Source of the DNA: Pararoseomonas baculiformis
GTDB lineage: Bacteria > Pseudomonadota > Alphaproteobacteria > Acetobacterales > Acetobacteraceae
Reading direction: 5' to 3'
Assembly: GCF_017813395.1 (NCBI RefSeq)
Contig: NZ_JAGIZB010000004.1
Coordinates: 1-64,000 of the forward strand
Length of the DNA: 64,000 bases
The notes below the pieces were generated by a model, which saw only the letters and a list, made by a program, of their open reading frames with translations, did no database searches and was not told the DNA's origin. Below, one piece after another: positions 41,911 to 50,784 of this stretch. Numbering within the stretch: the stretch's first letter is position 1; every line of letters begins with the position of its first letter. The position numbers were made by a program, and so were the translations under genes.

Positions 41911-42557
41911 CGCGTGCCGCCCGTGCCGCCGGCTGGATCGCGGAGGCGCTTGCCACCGGCAATTCTCTCGCCGCCCTTCCGCCCGAGGTCGCCCCGCGTG
42001 GCCGGGCGGAGGGCGAGCGCGTGGCCCTCGCAGCGCTGGAGGCGCTGGGCATCACGCCCTGCGGCGTGCGGATGCTGGACGGCATGGCCGGCCCCATGAT
42101 CGAGGCACGCCTGCTGCCCGAGGGCACAAGGGCCGCGCCGCTCCGCCATCCGGTGGCGACCGCCGCGCTGGTGGGCGTGCTGGCCGAGGCGCTGCAGCCC
42201 GATGACGATGCGCGGCCACGCATTGCCGCGCTGCACATCGCGCTCGACATCGCGGATCATCGCTTCACGGAGGTTCCCGTCGCGATCGGCGCCCGGGTCG
42301 CCGACCTTGCCGGGCTCGGCTTCGTCGTCGTGGGGCCGGCCATCAGTTCCTTGCCGGATCTCGTGGTGGTCGAGGGCCGGCCCATGGGGCCGCGCGACGC
42401 GCTGGCGCCGGTGGCGGCCGAGGCACGCCGACTCGGCGGCCTGCCGGCCGGCGCGCTTCTCATCGCGGCGGGCCTGTCCGGCCAGATCATGCCGCGCGAG
42501 GGAATCGTTGCGGCAGGTTTCGGCGCGCTCGGCACGGTGTCCGCCCGGCTGGGCTGA
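41907..42557 (+). CDS. 2-keto-4-pentenoate hydratase (MhpD)-like protein
   Basis: 216 residues, shorter than the usual about 260. The end (RRLGGLPAGALLIAAGLSGQIMPREG, then FGALGTVSARLG) resembles the closing barrel strands of the MhpD/fumarylacetoacetate hydrolase-like family. The central DIADHRF segment matches a family loop. The metal-binding Glu residues cannot be placed with certainty. GTG start, translationally coupled to dctM (GTGA overlap), so it probably acts on the compound imported by this TRAP system. If the fold is right, the ligand would be a keto or enol acid. Confidence 0.6.
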   Translation: MTRAARAAGWIAEALATGNSLAALPPEVAPRGRAEGERVALAALEALGITPCGVRMLDGMAGPMIEARLLPEGTRAAPLRHPVATAALVGVLAEALQPDDDARPRIAALHIALDIADHRFTEVPVAIGARVADLAGLGFVVVGPAISSLPDLVVVEGRPMGPRDALAPVAAEARRLGGLPAGALLIAAGLSGQIMPREGIVAAGFGALGTVSARLG

Positions 42558-42759
42558 AGCGTTCCGCGCGGTGCCTGCCGCCAGGCGCGGCCCGGGGAAA
42601 TCTTCAGCTTTCTCCCTAGCGATACGGCGCAGCATCGTTTTACGCTCGCCCCGATGAGTCTGCGCGACGGCTCGTCCCCAGCCACCGAAACCGGCCGGCT
42701 GAGGAAACCGAGGTCCGGGAAGCGTCGCGCCCCGGGGGGATTCAGGACCAAGCCCGACC

Positions 42760-44469
42760 ATGAGCACCGCCTATTCAACAACCGCGGCGACGGACAAGAA
42801 CCGCCCGATGAGCAAGGAGGAGAGGAAGGTCATCCTCGGCTCCTCTCTCGGCACAGTCTTCGAATGGTACGACTTCTACCTGTACGGCAGCCTCGCCGGG
42901 CTGATCGGCACCCATTTCTTCAGCCAGTACCCCGAGGGCACGCGCAACATCTTCGCGCTTCTCACCTTCGCGGCGGGCTTCCTCGTGCGTCCCTTCGGCG
43001 CGCTCGTCTTCGGCCGGATCGGCGACCTGGTGGGGCGCAAATACACCTTCCTCGTCACCATCGTCATCATGGGTGCCTCCACCTTCGTCGTCGGCCTGCT
43101 GCCGGGGTCGGAGAGCATCGGCATTCTCGCGCCGATCCTGCTGATCGTGCTGCGCTGCCTCCAGGGCCTGGCGCTGGGCGGTGAGTATGGCGGTGCCGCG
43201 ACCTATGTTGCCGAGCACGCGCCGAACGGGCGCCGCGGCTTCTACACCTCCTTCATCCAGATCACCGCGACGGCGGGGCTGTTCCTGTCGCTGCTGGTCA
43301 TCCTGGGCACCCGCACCATGACAGGTGAGGCCGACTTCGCCGCCTGGGGCTGGCGCATCCCCTTCCTGCTCTCCATCGTGCTGCTCGGCATTTCCGTGTG
43401 GATCCGTTCCACGCTGAACGAGAGCCCGGCCTTCAAGAAGATGAAGGAGGAGGGCACCGGGTCCAAGGCGCCGCTCTCCGAGGCTTTCGGCACCTGGAGG
43501 AACGCGAAGTGGGCGATCCTGGCGCTGCTGGGCCTGACCATGGGCCAGGCGGTGGTCTGGTACACCGGGCAGTTCTACGCGCTGTTCTTCCTCGGCTCGA
43601 TCCTGAAGGTGGACGGACCGACGACGAACCTGCTGATCGCCTGGTCTCTGCTGCTCGGCTCCGGCTTCTTCGTCTTCTTCGGCTGGCTCTCCGACAAGAT
43701 CGGGCGCAAGCCGATCATCCTCGGCGGCTGCCTCCTGGCGGCGCTGACCTACTTCCCGCTGTTCAAGCTGCTGACAGCGGAGGCCAACCCCGCGCTGCAC
43801 CGGGCGCAGCAGACCATCCCGGTGCAGGTGCTGACCGACCCGGCGACCTGCTCGTTCCAGTTCAACCCGGTGGGCACCGCGCGCTTCACCCAGCCCTGCG
43901 ACATCGCCAAGGCGGCGCTGTCCCGGGCCTCGGTGCAGTATTCGGTGGAGGCGCTGCCGGCCGGCACGCCGGCGTCGGAGACCGCGATCCGCATCAATGG
44001 CGGGGCGCCCATCCGGGCCACGGACCCCACCTTCGCGCAGCAACTCACGGCGGGGCTGTCCTCGGCGGGGTATCCGCTGGCCTCCAACCCCAGCGTGGTG
44101 AAGATGTCCGGTCCCTTCGACATCTTCCGCGAACAGCCGGCAGTGCTGATCGGCGTGCTGACCCTGCTCGTGATCTACGTGACCATGGTGTACGGCCCGA
44201 TCGCGGCGGCGCTGGTGGAGCTCTTCCCCACGCGCATCCGCTACACCTCGATGTCGCTGCCCTACCATATCGGCAACGGGTGGTTCGGCGGGCTGCTGCC
44301 GGCGACCTCGCTGGCGATGGTGGCCCAGACCGGCGACATCTACTACGGCCTCTGGTACCCGATCGTCATCGCGCTCGCGACGGTGGTGATCGGCGCGCTC
44401 TTCATCCCCGAGACGAAGGACCGCGACATCTTCGAGGCCGAGGAATCCGGCACCAACGCGCGGGCCTGA
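42760..44469 (+). CDS. MFS transporter, metabolite:H+ symporter (MHS) family
   Basis: 569 residues, longer than the usual about 430. MHS marks: LGTVFEWYDFYLYGSLAG in helix 1, RPFGALVFGRIGDLVGRKY in loop 2-3, and LRCLQGLALGGEYGGAATYVAEHAP in helix 4-5. Between helices 9 and 10 there is an insertion of about 120 residues (about 338-458), which should be periplasmic. It has two Cys that could form a disulfide. Similar long forms are known in rhizobia and related bacteria. The substrate is probably a carboxylate, but unknown. A strong terminator follows. Confidence 0.88.
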   Translation: MSTAYSTTAATDKNRPMSKEERKVILGSSLGTVFEWYDFYLYGSLAGLIGTHFFSQYPEGTRNIFALLTFAAGFLVRPFGALVFGRIGDLVGRKYTFLVTIVIMGASTFVVGLLPGSESIGILAPILLIVLRCLQGLALGGEYGGAATYVAEHAPNGRRGFYTSFIQITATAGLFLSLLVILGTRTMTGEADFAAWGWRIPFLLSIVLLGISVWIRSTLNESPAFKKMKEEGTGSKAPLSEAFGTWRNAKWAILALLGLTMGQAVVWYTGQFYALFFLGSILKVDGPTTNLLIAWSLLLGSGFFVFFGWLSDKIGRKPIILGGCLLAALTYFPLFKLLTAEANPALHRAQQTIPVQVLTDPATCSFQFNPVGTARFTQPCDIAKAALSRASVQYSVEALPAGTPASETAIRINGGAPIRATDPTFAQQLTAGLSSAGYPLASNPSVVKMSGPFDIFREQPAVLIGVLTLLVIYVTMVYGPIAAALVELFPTRIRYTSMSLPYHIGNGWFGGLLPATSLAMVAQTGDIYYGLWYPIVIALATVVIGALFIPETKDRDIFEAEESGTNARA

Positions 44470-44491
44470 CCATCCCCGCGTGATGGGATCA

Positions 44492-44526
44492 GGGCGCCGG
44501 GAGGGATCCCGGCGCCCTTTCCTTTT
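44492..44526 (+). terminator. Rho-independent terminator of the MHS transporter gene
   Basis: GGGCGCCGGGA (44492-44502) pairs perfectly with TCCCGGCGCCC (44507-44517) around GGGA. It is followed by TTTCCTTTT (44518-44526). It is the clearest intrinsic terminator in the window, 22 bases past the stop codon. Confidence 0.88.
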
Positions 44527-44596
44527 GCGAGCGCGCCCCCTTGCGCCGGGAAGGCGGCCCGCCCCAACCTTTCCGAAAAGGTCAGGGAGGAACGAC

Positions 44597-45412
44597 ATGC
44601 CAGATGGGGCCAGCGGAAGGTCCGCCTCCATCCTGGTCCTGGAGGATCGGGATGCCGTCGCCACCCTCACCCTCAACCGCCCGGCAGCGCGCAACGGCCT
44701 CTCCATCGCCCTGCTCGACGCCCTGGCAGCCGCGCTGCGCGACATCGCCACGGACCCCGCGATCCGCTGCGTCGTGCTCCAGGCCGAGGGCCCGGTCTTT
44801 TGCGCAGGCCATGACCTGAAGGAGATCACCGCGCGCTTCGCCGATCCGGATGGGGGCCATGCCTTCTTCGCCGATTCCATGGCCCGCTGCGCGGCGGTGA
44901 TGCAGGCCATCCCCGCCCTGCCCCAGCCCGTGATCGCGGCGGTGCAGGGCCTGGCCACGGCGGCGGGCTGCCAGCTCGCCGCTGCCTGCGACCTGGTGAT
45001 CGCGGCCGAGGAGGCGCGCTTCTGCACGCCAGGGGTGGAGATCGGCCTGTTCTGCTCCACCCCGGCCGTCGCCCTCTCCCGCGCCGTGCCCAGGAAGGCC
45101 GCCATGGAAATGCTGCTGACCGCGGAGCCGATCGGGGCGGAGGAGGCCCGGCGGATCGGGCTGGTGAACCGCATCCTGCCCGGCGCCGCGTTGCGGGCGG
45201 AGACGGCGGCCCTGGCCGCGCGCATCGCCGGGCGCTCCGCCCTGGCCGTGCAGCTGGGTAAGCGCTGCTTCAACCACCAGACCGGGCTCCCCCTGCCCCA
45301 GGCCTATGAGGTGGCGGCGGCCGCCATGGTGGAGAACCTGCTGGCCGAGGATGCGGCAGAAGGCATCGGCGCCTTCCTCGCGAAGCGCGCACCGGAATGG
45401 AGGCATCGCTGA
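44597..45412 (+). CDS. Enoyl-CoA hydratase/isomerase (ECHDC3-like)
   Basis: 271 residues of the crotonase fold, acting on acyl-CoA in the cytosol. FCAGHDLKEIT is the first oxyanion-hole loop and close to the ECHDC3-type subfamily. AVQGLATAAGCQLAAACDLVIA is the second. The usual Glu of the active hydratase is present in GVEIGLFC as the only candidate, so true hydratase activity is uncertain. The ATG at 44597 has AGGGAGGA nearby. The stop overlaps the start of the acyl-CoA ligase gene (TGATG). Confidence 0.88.
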   Translation: MPDGASGRSASILVLEDRDAVATLTLNRPAARNGLSIALLDALAAALRDIATDPAIRCVVLQAEGPVFCAGHDLKEITARFADPDGGHAFFADSMARCAAVMQAIPALPQPVIAAVQGLATAAGCQLAAACDLVIAAEEARFCTPGVEIGLFCSTPAVALSRAVPRKAAMEMLLTAEPIGAEEARRIGLVNRILPGAALRAETAALAARIAGRSALAVQLGKRCFNHQTGLPLPQAYEVAAAAMVENLLAEDAAEGIGAFLAKRAPEWRHR

Positions 45413-47052
45413 TGGACACCAACCCGCCCCTCTCCGCGAAGCAGGCCTATGACGCTCTGCCCCGCACGGAGGCCAATCACCGCGCCCTGACCCCGCTGCT
45501 CTTCGTGGAGCGCGCGGCGGCGGTCTTCCCGAACCGGGTTGCGGTGATCCATGGCGCGTTTCGCCTGACCTGGAAGCAGCACCGGGACCGCTGCGTGCGC
45601 CTCGCCTCTGCCCTGGCCGCGCGCGGCATCGGGCGCGGGGACACGGTGGCGGCCCTGCTGCCCAATATCCCGGCCATGATCGAGTGCCACAACGGCGTGC
45701 CCATGGCCGGCGCCGTGCTGAACACGATCAATATCCGCCTGGATGCCGACACCATCGCCTACATCCTGGACCATGGCGAGGCGCGCGCCATCGTCGTGGA
45801 CCGCGAGTTCGTGCCCCTGCTGCAGCGCGCGCTGGAAATCGCGAGCGCGAGGCCGCTCGTCATCGAGGTGAATGACAGCGAGGCACCCTTCGACCACACG
45901 CTGGGCGGCGAGGATTACGAGAACTTCCTGGCCTCCGGTGATCCGGGTTTTCCCTGGCAGCCGCCGGGCGATGAGTGGGACGCCATCGCGCTGAACTACA
46001 CATCCGGCACCACGGGCCGGCCCAAGGGCGTGGTATATCACCACCGCGGCGCCTATCTCGGCGCCATCGGCGATATCCTGGCCTGCGGCATCCCGCCGGC
46101 GCCCGTCTATCTCTGGACCTTGCCGATGTTCCACTGCAACGGCTGGTGCTTCCCCTGGGCGGTGGCCGCCGGTTCCGGCACCCATGTCTGCCTGCGCGCC
46201 GTGCGCGGCCCGGCCATGTGGGAGCTGATCAAGGCCCATGGCGTGACGCATCTGTGCGGCGCGCCGATCGTGCTGCAGACCCTGGTGAACGACCCGAACC
46301 GCATCCCCGGCACCGGCCTGGTCTTCGGCACGGCCGGCGCGGCGCCGCCCGAGGCGGTGCTGGCCGCCGCCGATGCCGCGGGCGTCACGGTGCGCCACAT
46401 CTACGGGCTTACCGAATGCTACGGCCCATCCGTGGTGAACGAATGGCATCCCGAGCATGACGCGCTGCCTGCCCCGGAGCGCGCGGCACTGATGGCCCGC
46501 CAGGGCGTGCGCTATGTCACGCTGGAAGCCTTCGACGTGCTGGACGCGAATGATCGGCCCACCCCCGCAGACGGCACGACCATGGGCGAGGTGGTGATGC
46601 GCGGCAACACCGTGATGAAGGGCTACCTGAAGGATCCCGCCGCGACGGAGAAGGCCTTCACCGGCGGCTGGTTCCGCACCGGCGATCTCGGCGTGAAGCA
46701 CCCTGATGGCTATGTGCAGCTGAAGGACCGCGCGAAGGACATCATCATCTCCGGCGGGGAGAACATCTCCTCCATCGAGGTGGAGGACGCGCTCTACAAG
46801 CACCCCGCCGTGGCGGTGGCCGCGGTGGTGGCGGCGCCGGACGAGAAATGGGGCGAGGTGCCCTGGGCCTTCGTGGAGCTGAAGCCCGATGCCGAAGCGA
46901 CGGAGGAGGAGCTGATCGCCCATGCCCGGGCGCGCCTGGCGGGCTTCAAGGTGCCCAAGCGCGTCATCTTCCAGGAGGTGCCGAAGACCTCCACCGGCAA
47001 GCTCCAGAAGGTCCCGCTGCGGAAGGCCGTGCGGGAGGGGCTGGGCGCCTGA
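45412..47052 (+). CDS. Acyl-CoA synthetase (AMP-forming)
   Basis: 546 residues of the ANL superfamily; activates a carboxylic acid to its CoA thioester. The P-loop is NYTSGTTGRPKGVVYHH, the adenine motif is IYGLTECYGPSV, the hinge with Asp is FRTGDLGV, and DRAKDIIISGGENISSIEVEDALYKHP is the A8 block. The catalytic lysine is in STGKLQKVPLR. The closest relatives are medium-chain/acetate-type ligases (AcsA/AcoE-like long form). The ATG at 45412 is preferred because GGAGG lies nine bases upstream; an ATG at 45397 is also in frame. It is coupled to the hydratase gene, so the pair probably breaks down one acid. Confidence 0.93.
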   Translation: MDTNPPLSAKQAYDALPRTEANHRALTPLLFVERAAAVFPNRVAVIHGAFRLTWKQHRDRCVRLASALAARGIGRGDTVAALLPNIPAMIECHNGVPMAGAVLNTINIRLDADTIAYILDHGEARAIVVDREFVPLLQRALEIASARPLVIEVNDSEAPFDHTLGGEDYENFLASGDPGFPWQPPGDEWDAIALNYTSGTTGRPKGVVYHHRGAYLGAIGDILACGIPPAPVYLWTLPMFHCNGWCFPWAVAAGSGTHVCLRAVRGPAMWELIKAHGVTHLCGAPIVLQTLVNDPNRIPGTGLVFGTAGAAPPEAVLAAADAAGVTVRHIYGLTECYGPSVVNEWHPEHDALPAPERAALMARQGVRYVTLEAFDVLDANDRPTPADGTTMGEVVMRGNTVMKGYLKDPAATEKAFTGGWFRTGDLGVKHPDGYVQLKDRAKDIIISGGENISSIEVEDALYKHPAVAVAAVVAAPDEKWGEVPWAFVELKPDAEATEEELIAHARARLAGFKVPKRVIFQEVPKTSTGKLQKVPLRKAVREGLGA

Positions 47053-47084
47053 GCGCCCTCGACAAGTCGCCGACCTGATCGCTT

Positions 47085-47106
47085 GCGGCGGGGCCCGCCC
47101 CGCCGC
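47085..47106 (+). terminator. 9-bp GC hairpin after the acyl-CoA ligase gene
   Basis: GCGGCGGGG (47085-47093) pairs with CCCCGCCGC (47098-47106) around CCCG, 33 bases past the ligase stop and 12 bases before the next ATG. There is no T-tract, so termination is possible but unproven. Confidence 0.4.
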
Positions 47107-47117
47107 ATGACAGGCGC

Positions 47118-47648
47118 ATGACGACCATCCGCGACAGTCGCCCTGACGACATCCCGGCCATCACGCGCATCTACGCCCATTGGGTCGAGCATGGCCGCGC
47201 CTCCTTCGAGCTGACCCCACCGGGCGAGGCCGAGATGGGGGCGCGGCGGGAAGCGGTGCTGGCCGGCGGATACCCGCATCTGGCGGCGGTGGACGGGAAC
47301 GGCGTCCTGCTCGGCTATGCCTATGCCTCGGCCTATCGCCCCCGCCCGGCCTACCGGCACACGGTGGAGAACTCGGTCTATGTCGCGCCGGGCGCAACAC
47401 GGTCCGGTACGGGCCGGGCCCTGCTGGAAGCCCTGATCGCGCGCTGCGAGGCGGCGGATTTCCGCCTGATGGTCGCGGTGATCGGGGATTCGGCGAACCG
47501 GCCCTCCATCCGCCTGCATGAGCAGCTGGGCTTCCGCCATGCGGGGGTGATCCCCTCGATCGGCTGGAAGCATGAGCGCTGGCTCGACACGGTGCTGATG
47601 ACCCGCCCGCTCGGGCCCGGCGACAGCACGCCGCCCAGCCGGCCCTGA
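47118..47648 (+). CDS. GNAT acetyltransferase, PAT-like
   Basis: 176 residues. It has the same plan as the protein at 33052-33570: ITRIYAHWVEHGRASFELTPP at the start, then YRHTVENSVYVAPGATRSGTGRALL, then MVAVIGDSANRPSIRLHEQLGFRHAG. This is the phosphinothricin/methionine-sulfoximine acetylase group (YncA/MddA). It follows the acyl-CoA ligase gene but is separated from it by a hairpin. Substrate unknown. Confidence 0.9.
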   Translation: MTTIRDSRPDDIPAITRIYAHWVEHGRASFELTPPGEAEMGARREAVLAGGYPHLAAVDGNGVLLGYAYASAYRPRPAYRHTVENSVYVAPGATRSGTGRALLEALIARCEAADFRLMVAVIGDSANRPSIRLHEQLGFRHAGVIPSIGWKHERWLDTVLMTRPLGPGDSTPPSRP

Positions 47649-47692
47649 ACCGGGGCGGGCGCGCCCCGCGCCGCCCGGCCGTTCCCCCCAGG

Positions 47693-48820
47693 TCAGTCCT
47701 CGGGCCCGGACTCGGCGCCTTCGGGCCGGGCGGAACCCGGCTCCACCGCCTTGCCCTGGCCACGCCTCACCACCTCGCGCGCCTCGGCCAGCAGCGCTTC
47801 CGGCACTGTCCCCCGCTCGATCGGGCCGGCCAGCACGCAAAGATCGGCAAGGATCGGCCAGTGATCCGAACCGAAGGCGGGCAGCACGCGCAGGTCGCCG
47901 ATCACCATCCCCGGCCCGGGCATGATGTGGTCGAGCGGCCATTTCAGCAGCCACTCCTTCGCGTTCCAGGTGATGAAGGGCCCGCGGCCGATGCGCGGGT
48001 CACGGAAATCGCCGATCCGCCGCATCCGGTCGAGCACGGTTTCCCAGGGCACCGCATTCAGGTCCCCGACCACCACATGTGCCATCCTGTCTCCCCGCGC
48101 CGCGAGCGCCATCGCCATCAGCTGGCCGTCTCGCTCCGCCGTGCTCTGCCCGAACTGCGGCGGGCGCGGGTGGATGGCGTATATTCGCACGCGCCGCCCG
48201 GAGGGCAGCGTCACCGTCGCGAAGGCCGAGGGATTGCGCGAGTTGGTCAGGTTCTGGATCGACGCCTCCTCCAGCGGCAGCTTCGAGGCGAGATAGATCC
48301 CGTAGTAGTTCTCCCTGGCCTCGACCAGGCTGTGCGGCATCCGGGCCGCCAGCGGCGCCAGTTCCTGGCGCCACGTCGCGTTCGTCTCCTGGAACCAGGC
48401 GATGTCCGGGTCGGCCTCCTGCACGATCCTCAGCAGGCGATGGTCGCGGTCGTTCGTCATCTGCACATTGGCGGACAGAACGCGCAGGCGCTCCCCGACC
48501 GGGCAGGATCCCGAGGGAGCCTCCGGCGCGGGCCAAGCCGCGACGAGGGGCACGAACCACGGCGCGAGCAGGACCGCCTGCCAGATGCAGGCGAGCGCCA
48601 GGGCGGCAGAGGCGCTCCAGCTTTTCCAGCCCCGCCCCGGCAACAGGGCCAGCAGGACCATCAGGAGGAGCATGACCAGGAGGATCTGGAGCCGGGGATA
48701 GCTGAGCATCCGGATCCACCACGCATCGCCCGGCAATGCGGCCAGCGCGGTCGCCAGTATCCCGGCCACCGCCAGAAGCATCAGAAGGGCGCGCGCGGCT
48801 TTCAGGACGAACGATGTCAT
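47693..48820 (-). CDS. Membrane-anchored endonuclease/exonuclease/phosphatase (EEP) fold protein
   Basis: 375 residues. Three hydrophobic segments (about 12-30, 45-62 and 70-95) place it in the inner membrane. The EEP domain (about 110-345) follows, with LRVLSANVQMTN, DIAWFQETNATW (metal Glu), VVGDLNAVPWE (metal Asp and Asn) and AFGSDHWPILADL (catalytic His). This arrangement matches the EEP proteins of the YafD type. Substrate unknown: DNA, lipid phosphate or another phosphodiester. The C-terminal 30 residues are charged and disordered. Confidence 0.85.
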   Translation of the reverse strand: MTSFVLKAARALLMLLAVAGILATALAALPGDAWWIRMLSYPRLQILLVMLLLMVLLALLPGRGWKSWSASAALALACIWQAVLLAPWFVPLVAAWPAPEAPSGSCPVGERLRVLSANVQMTNDRDHRLLRIVQEADPDIAWFQETNATWRQELAPLAARMPHSLVEARENYYGIYLASKLPLEEASIQNLTNSRNPSAFATVTLPSGRRVRIYAIHPRPPQFGQSTAERDGQLMAMALAARGDRMAHVVVGDLNAVPWETVLDRMRRIGDFRDPRIGRGPFITWNAKEWLLKWPLDHIMPGPGMVIGDLRVLPAFGSDHWPILADLCVLAGPIERGTVPEALLAEAREVVRRGQGKAVEPGSARPEGAESGPED

Positions 48821-48880
48821 TGCCCTGCAAACGCCACCATTCCTGCCCTGGCGAAGGAGCGCCAGTGGCTCGGGACGGTT

Positions 48881-49468
48881 TCAGGAGGACGGCGCGGCCC
48901 AGGGCTGCGGCAGCGTATCGCCCGCTATGTAGAGCGGATGCCCGGGCTGCCCGTCGGCCGTCACCCTGAGCGCGAGCGGCTGCGCCCCGGCCCTGGCGAG
49001 AATCCCGGCCAGTTGCGTCGCACGCCAGCGCAGCGGCTTCGGCGGCAGCCCCCAGGCCACCACCACGCGCTCCGCCCGCGCCGCCCATTCCGCGATGGCG
49101 GCATCATTTCCGGGCCCCACGGGGTCGTCGCATTCCAGCAGCATGGCCGGCCTGGTCGCGCGCAAGGCGAAGGCGTTCAGCACCACCATGGCACCGAAGC
49201 CCCAGCGCCGCGTGAAGTCCCGCGCGCGGCGGACGGTGGGGTCGTCCACATTCTCATCCGCCGTGCTGGGGTTCATCATGATCCAGGCGCAGACCCCGGG
49301 GGAGCCGAAAGGCTGCCCGTCCCAGCGCCGCTCCAGCACCGTGCGGTAGCGGCCATCGTCGGAGAATTCCGCGCGGCTCACCACCTCCGCCCCGATCTTC
49401 AGCCGGACCTTGCCGCCGGGATCATGCAGGTCCTGCGGGCGGCGGGCTGCAGGGAAGAGATCGGCCAA
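48881..49468 (-). CDS. DUF1643 domain protein
   Basis: 195 residues from a TTG at 49468, 10 bases after the prfB stop; the longer frame that runs into prfB is not family-like. The block CAWIMMNPSTADENVDDPTVRRARDFTRRWGFG is diagnostic of DUF1643. The family is of unknown function and carried by many phages and bacteria. It has the conserved MNPS and D-x-T-x-R positions here, and a second conserved Trp-Gly in VVAWGLPPK. Its position behind prfB suggests read-through co-expression. Confidence 0.8.
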   Translation of the reverse strand: MADLFPAARRPQDLHDPGGKVRLKIGAEVVSRAEFSDDGRYRTVLERRWDGQPFGSPGVCAWIMMNPSTADENVDDPTVRRARDFTRRWGFGAMVVLNAFALRATRPAMLLECDDPVGPGNDAAIAEWAARAERVVVAWGLPPKPLRWRATQLAGILARAGAQPLALRVTADGQPGHPLYIAGDTLPQPWAAPSS

Positions 49469-49478
49469 GGATGCGGCC

Positions 49479-50609
49479 TCAGCGCGCGCTCGCGCTCGCC
49501 TCGGACCGGGTGGCGCCGACACGGGAGGCCAGCGCCGCGGCCATGAAATCGTCCAGGTCGCCATCCAGCACGGCGGCGGGATTGCCCTTTTCCACCCCGG
49601 TCCGCAGGTCCTTCACCATCTGGTAGGGCTGCAGCACATAGGACCGGATCTGGTGGCCCCAGCCGATATCCGTCTTCCCCGCCTCGGTGGCGGCGGAGAC
49701 GGCTTCGCGCTTCTGCAGCTCCAGCTCATAGAGGCGGGCGCGCAGCATATCCATGGCGATGGCGCGGTTACGGTGCTGGGAGCGGTCCTGGGTGGACGCC
49801 ACCACGATGCCGGTCGGGATATGCGTGAAGCGGACGCCCGATTCCGTCTTGTTCACGTGCTGGCCACCGGCGCCGGAGGCACGGAAGGTGTCGGTGCGCA
49901 GGTCGGCCGGGTTGATGTCCACCTGGATCTTGTCGTCGATCACCGGATAGACATAGACGGAGGCGAAGCTCGTCTGCCGCTTGTCATTGCCGCCGAAGGG
50001 CGAGATGCGCACCAGCCGGTGCACGCCCATCTCCGTCTTCAGCCAGCCATAGGCATTCGGGCCGCTGACCTGGATGGTGGCGGACTTGATCCCGGCCTCG
50101 TCGCCCTCGCTCTGCTCGGTGATCGTGACCTTGTAGCCATGGGCCTCGGCCCAGCGCGTGTACATGCGGAGCATCATCTCCGCCCAGTCCTGCGCATCCG
50201 TGCCGCCGGCCCCGGAATTCACTTCCACATAGGCGTCGTTCGCATCGGCCTCGCCTGACAGCAGGCTCTCGATCTCGCGGCGCTTCGCCTCGGCGGCCAG
50301 GCGGTGCAGGTCGGCCACCGCGGCATCGGCGGTGGCGGAGTCGCTCTCCGCCTCGGCCAGCTCGATGAGATCCAGCGAATCCTGCACCTCCTGCTCCAGC
50401 TTCCGCACGCCGTCGATCTGGTCCGCCAGCCGCGTGCGCTCGCGCATCAGCTTCTGCGCGGCGGCCGCATCGTTCCAGAGGTCAGGGTCCTCGGCGCGGG
50501 CATTCAGCTCATGCAGCCGCACCACGGCGGCGTCCCAGTCCAGGTGGCGCCGCAGCAGGGCGACGCTATCGGCAATCTGGGCCTTCAGGCTTTCGGCATC
50601 GGCACGCAT
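49479..50609 (-). CDS. prfB: Peptide chain release factor 2
   Basis: Frees the nascent chain at UGA and UAA stop codons. 376 residues in a single frame. The SPF stop-codon reading motif is in [13 protein letters not shown], and the catalytic GGQ in [15 protein letters not shown]. The usual RF2 coiled N-terminus ([18 protein letters not shown]) is intact, and no CTTTGA-type programmed frameshift is needed to read through it. The single-frame form occurs in alphaproteobacteria. It lies downstream of PBP1A on the same strand. Confidence 0.96.
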   Translation of the reverse strand: MRADAESLKAQIADSVALLRRHLDWDAAVVRLHELNARAEDPDLWNDAAAAQKLMRERTRLADQIDGVRKLEQEVQDSLDLIELAEAESDSATADAAVADLHRLAAEAKRREIESLLSGEADANDAYVEVNSGAGGTDAQDWAEMMLRMYTRWAEAHGYKVTITEQSEGDEAGIKSATIQVSGPNAYGWLKTEMGVHRLVRISPFGGNDKRQTSFASVYVYPVIDDKIQVDINPADLRTDTFRASGAGGQHVNKTESGVRFTHIPTGIVVASTQDRSQHRNRAIAMDMLRARLYELELQKREAVSAATEAGKTDIGWGHQIRSYVLQPYQMVKDLRTGVEKGNPAAVLDGDLDDFMAAALASRVGATRSEASASAR

Positions 50610-50784
50610 CGGTCAGCGGGTCCAGTCGGGTCGTCGCGGCGGCGCGCCGCGCGAAGAGTCATTCGGCGGCAGGCCGCGCGGAGAAGGTTTCGGCGGAAAG
50701 CCGCGCCGTAAGCCGCGGCTACGCCGATCCGATCTCCGTGCAGGTGGTACGGGCACCCCGGATAAATGGGGAGTCGGGGCGGAC

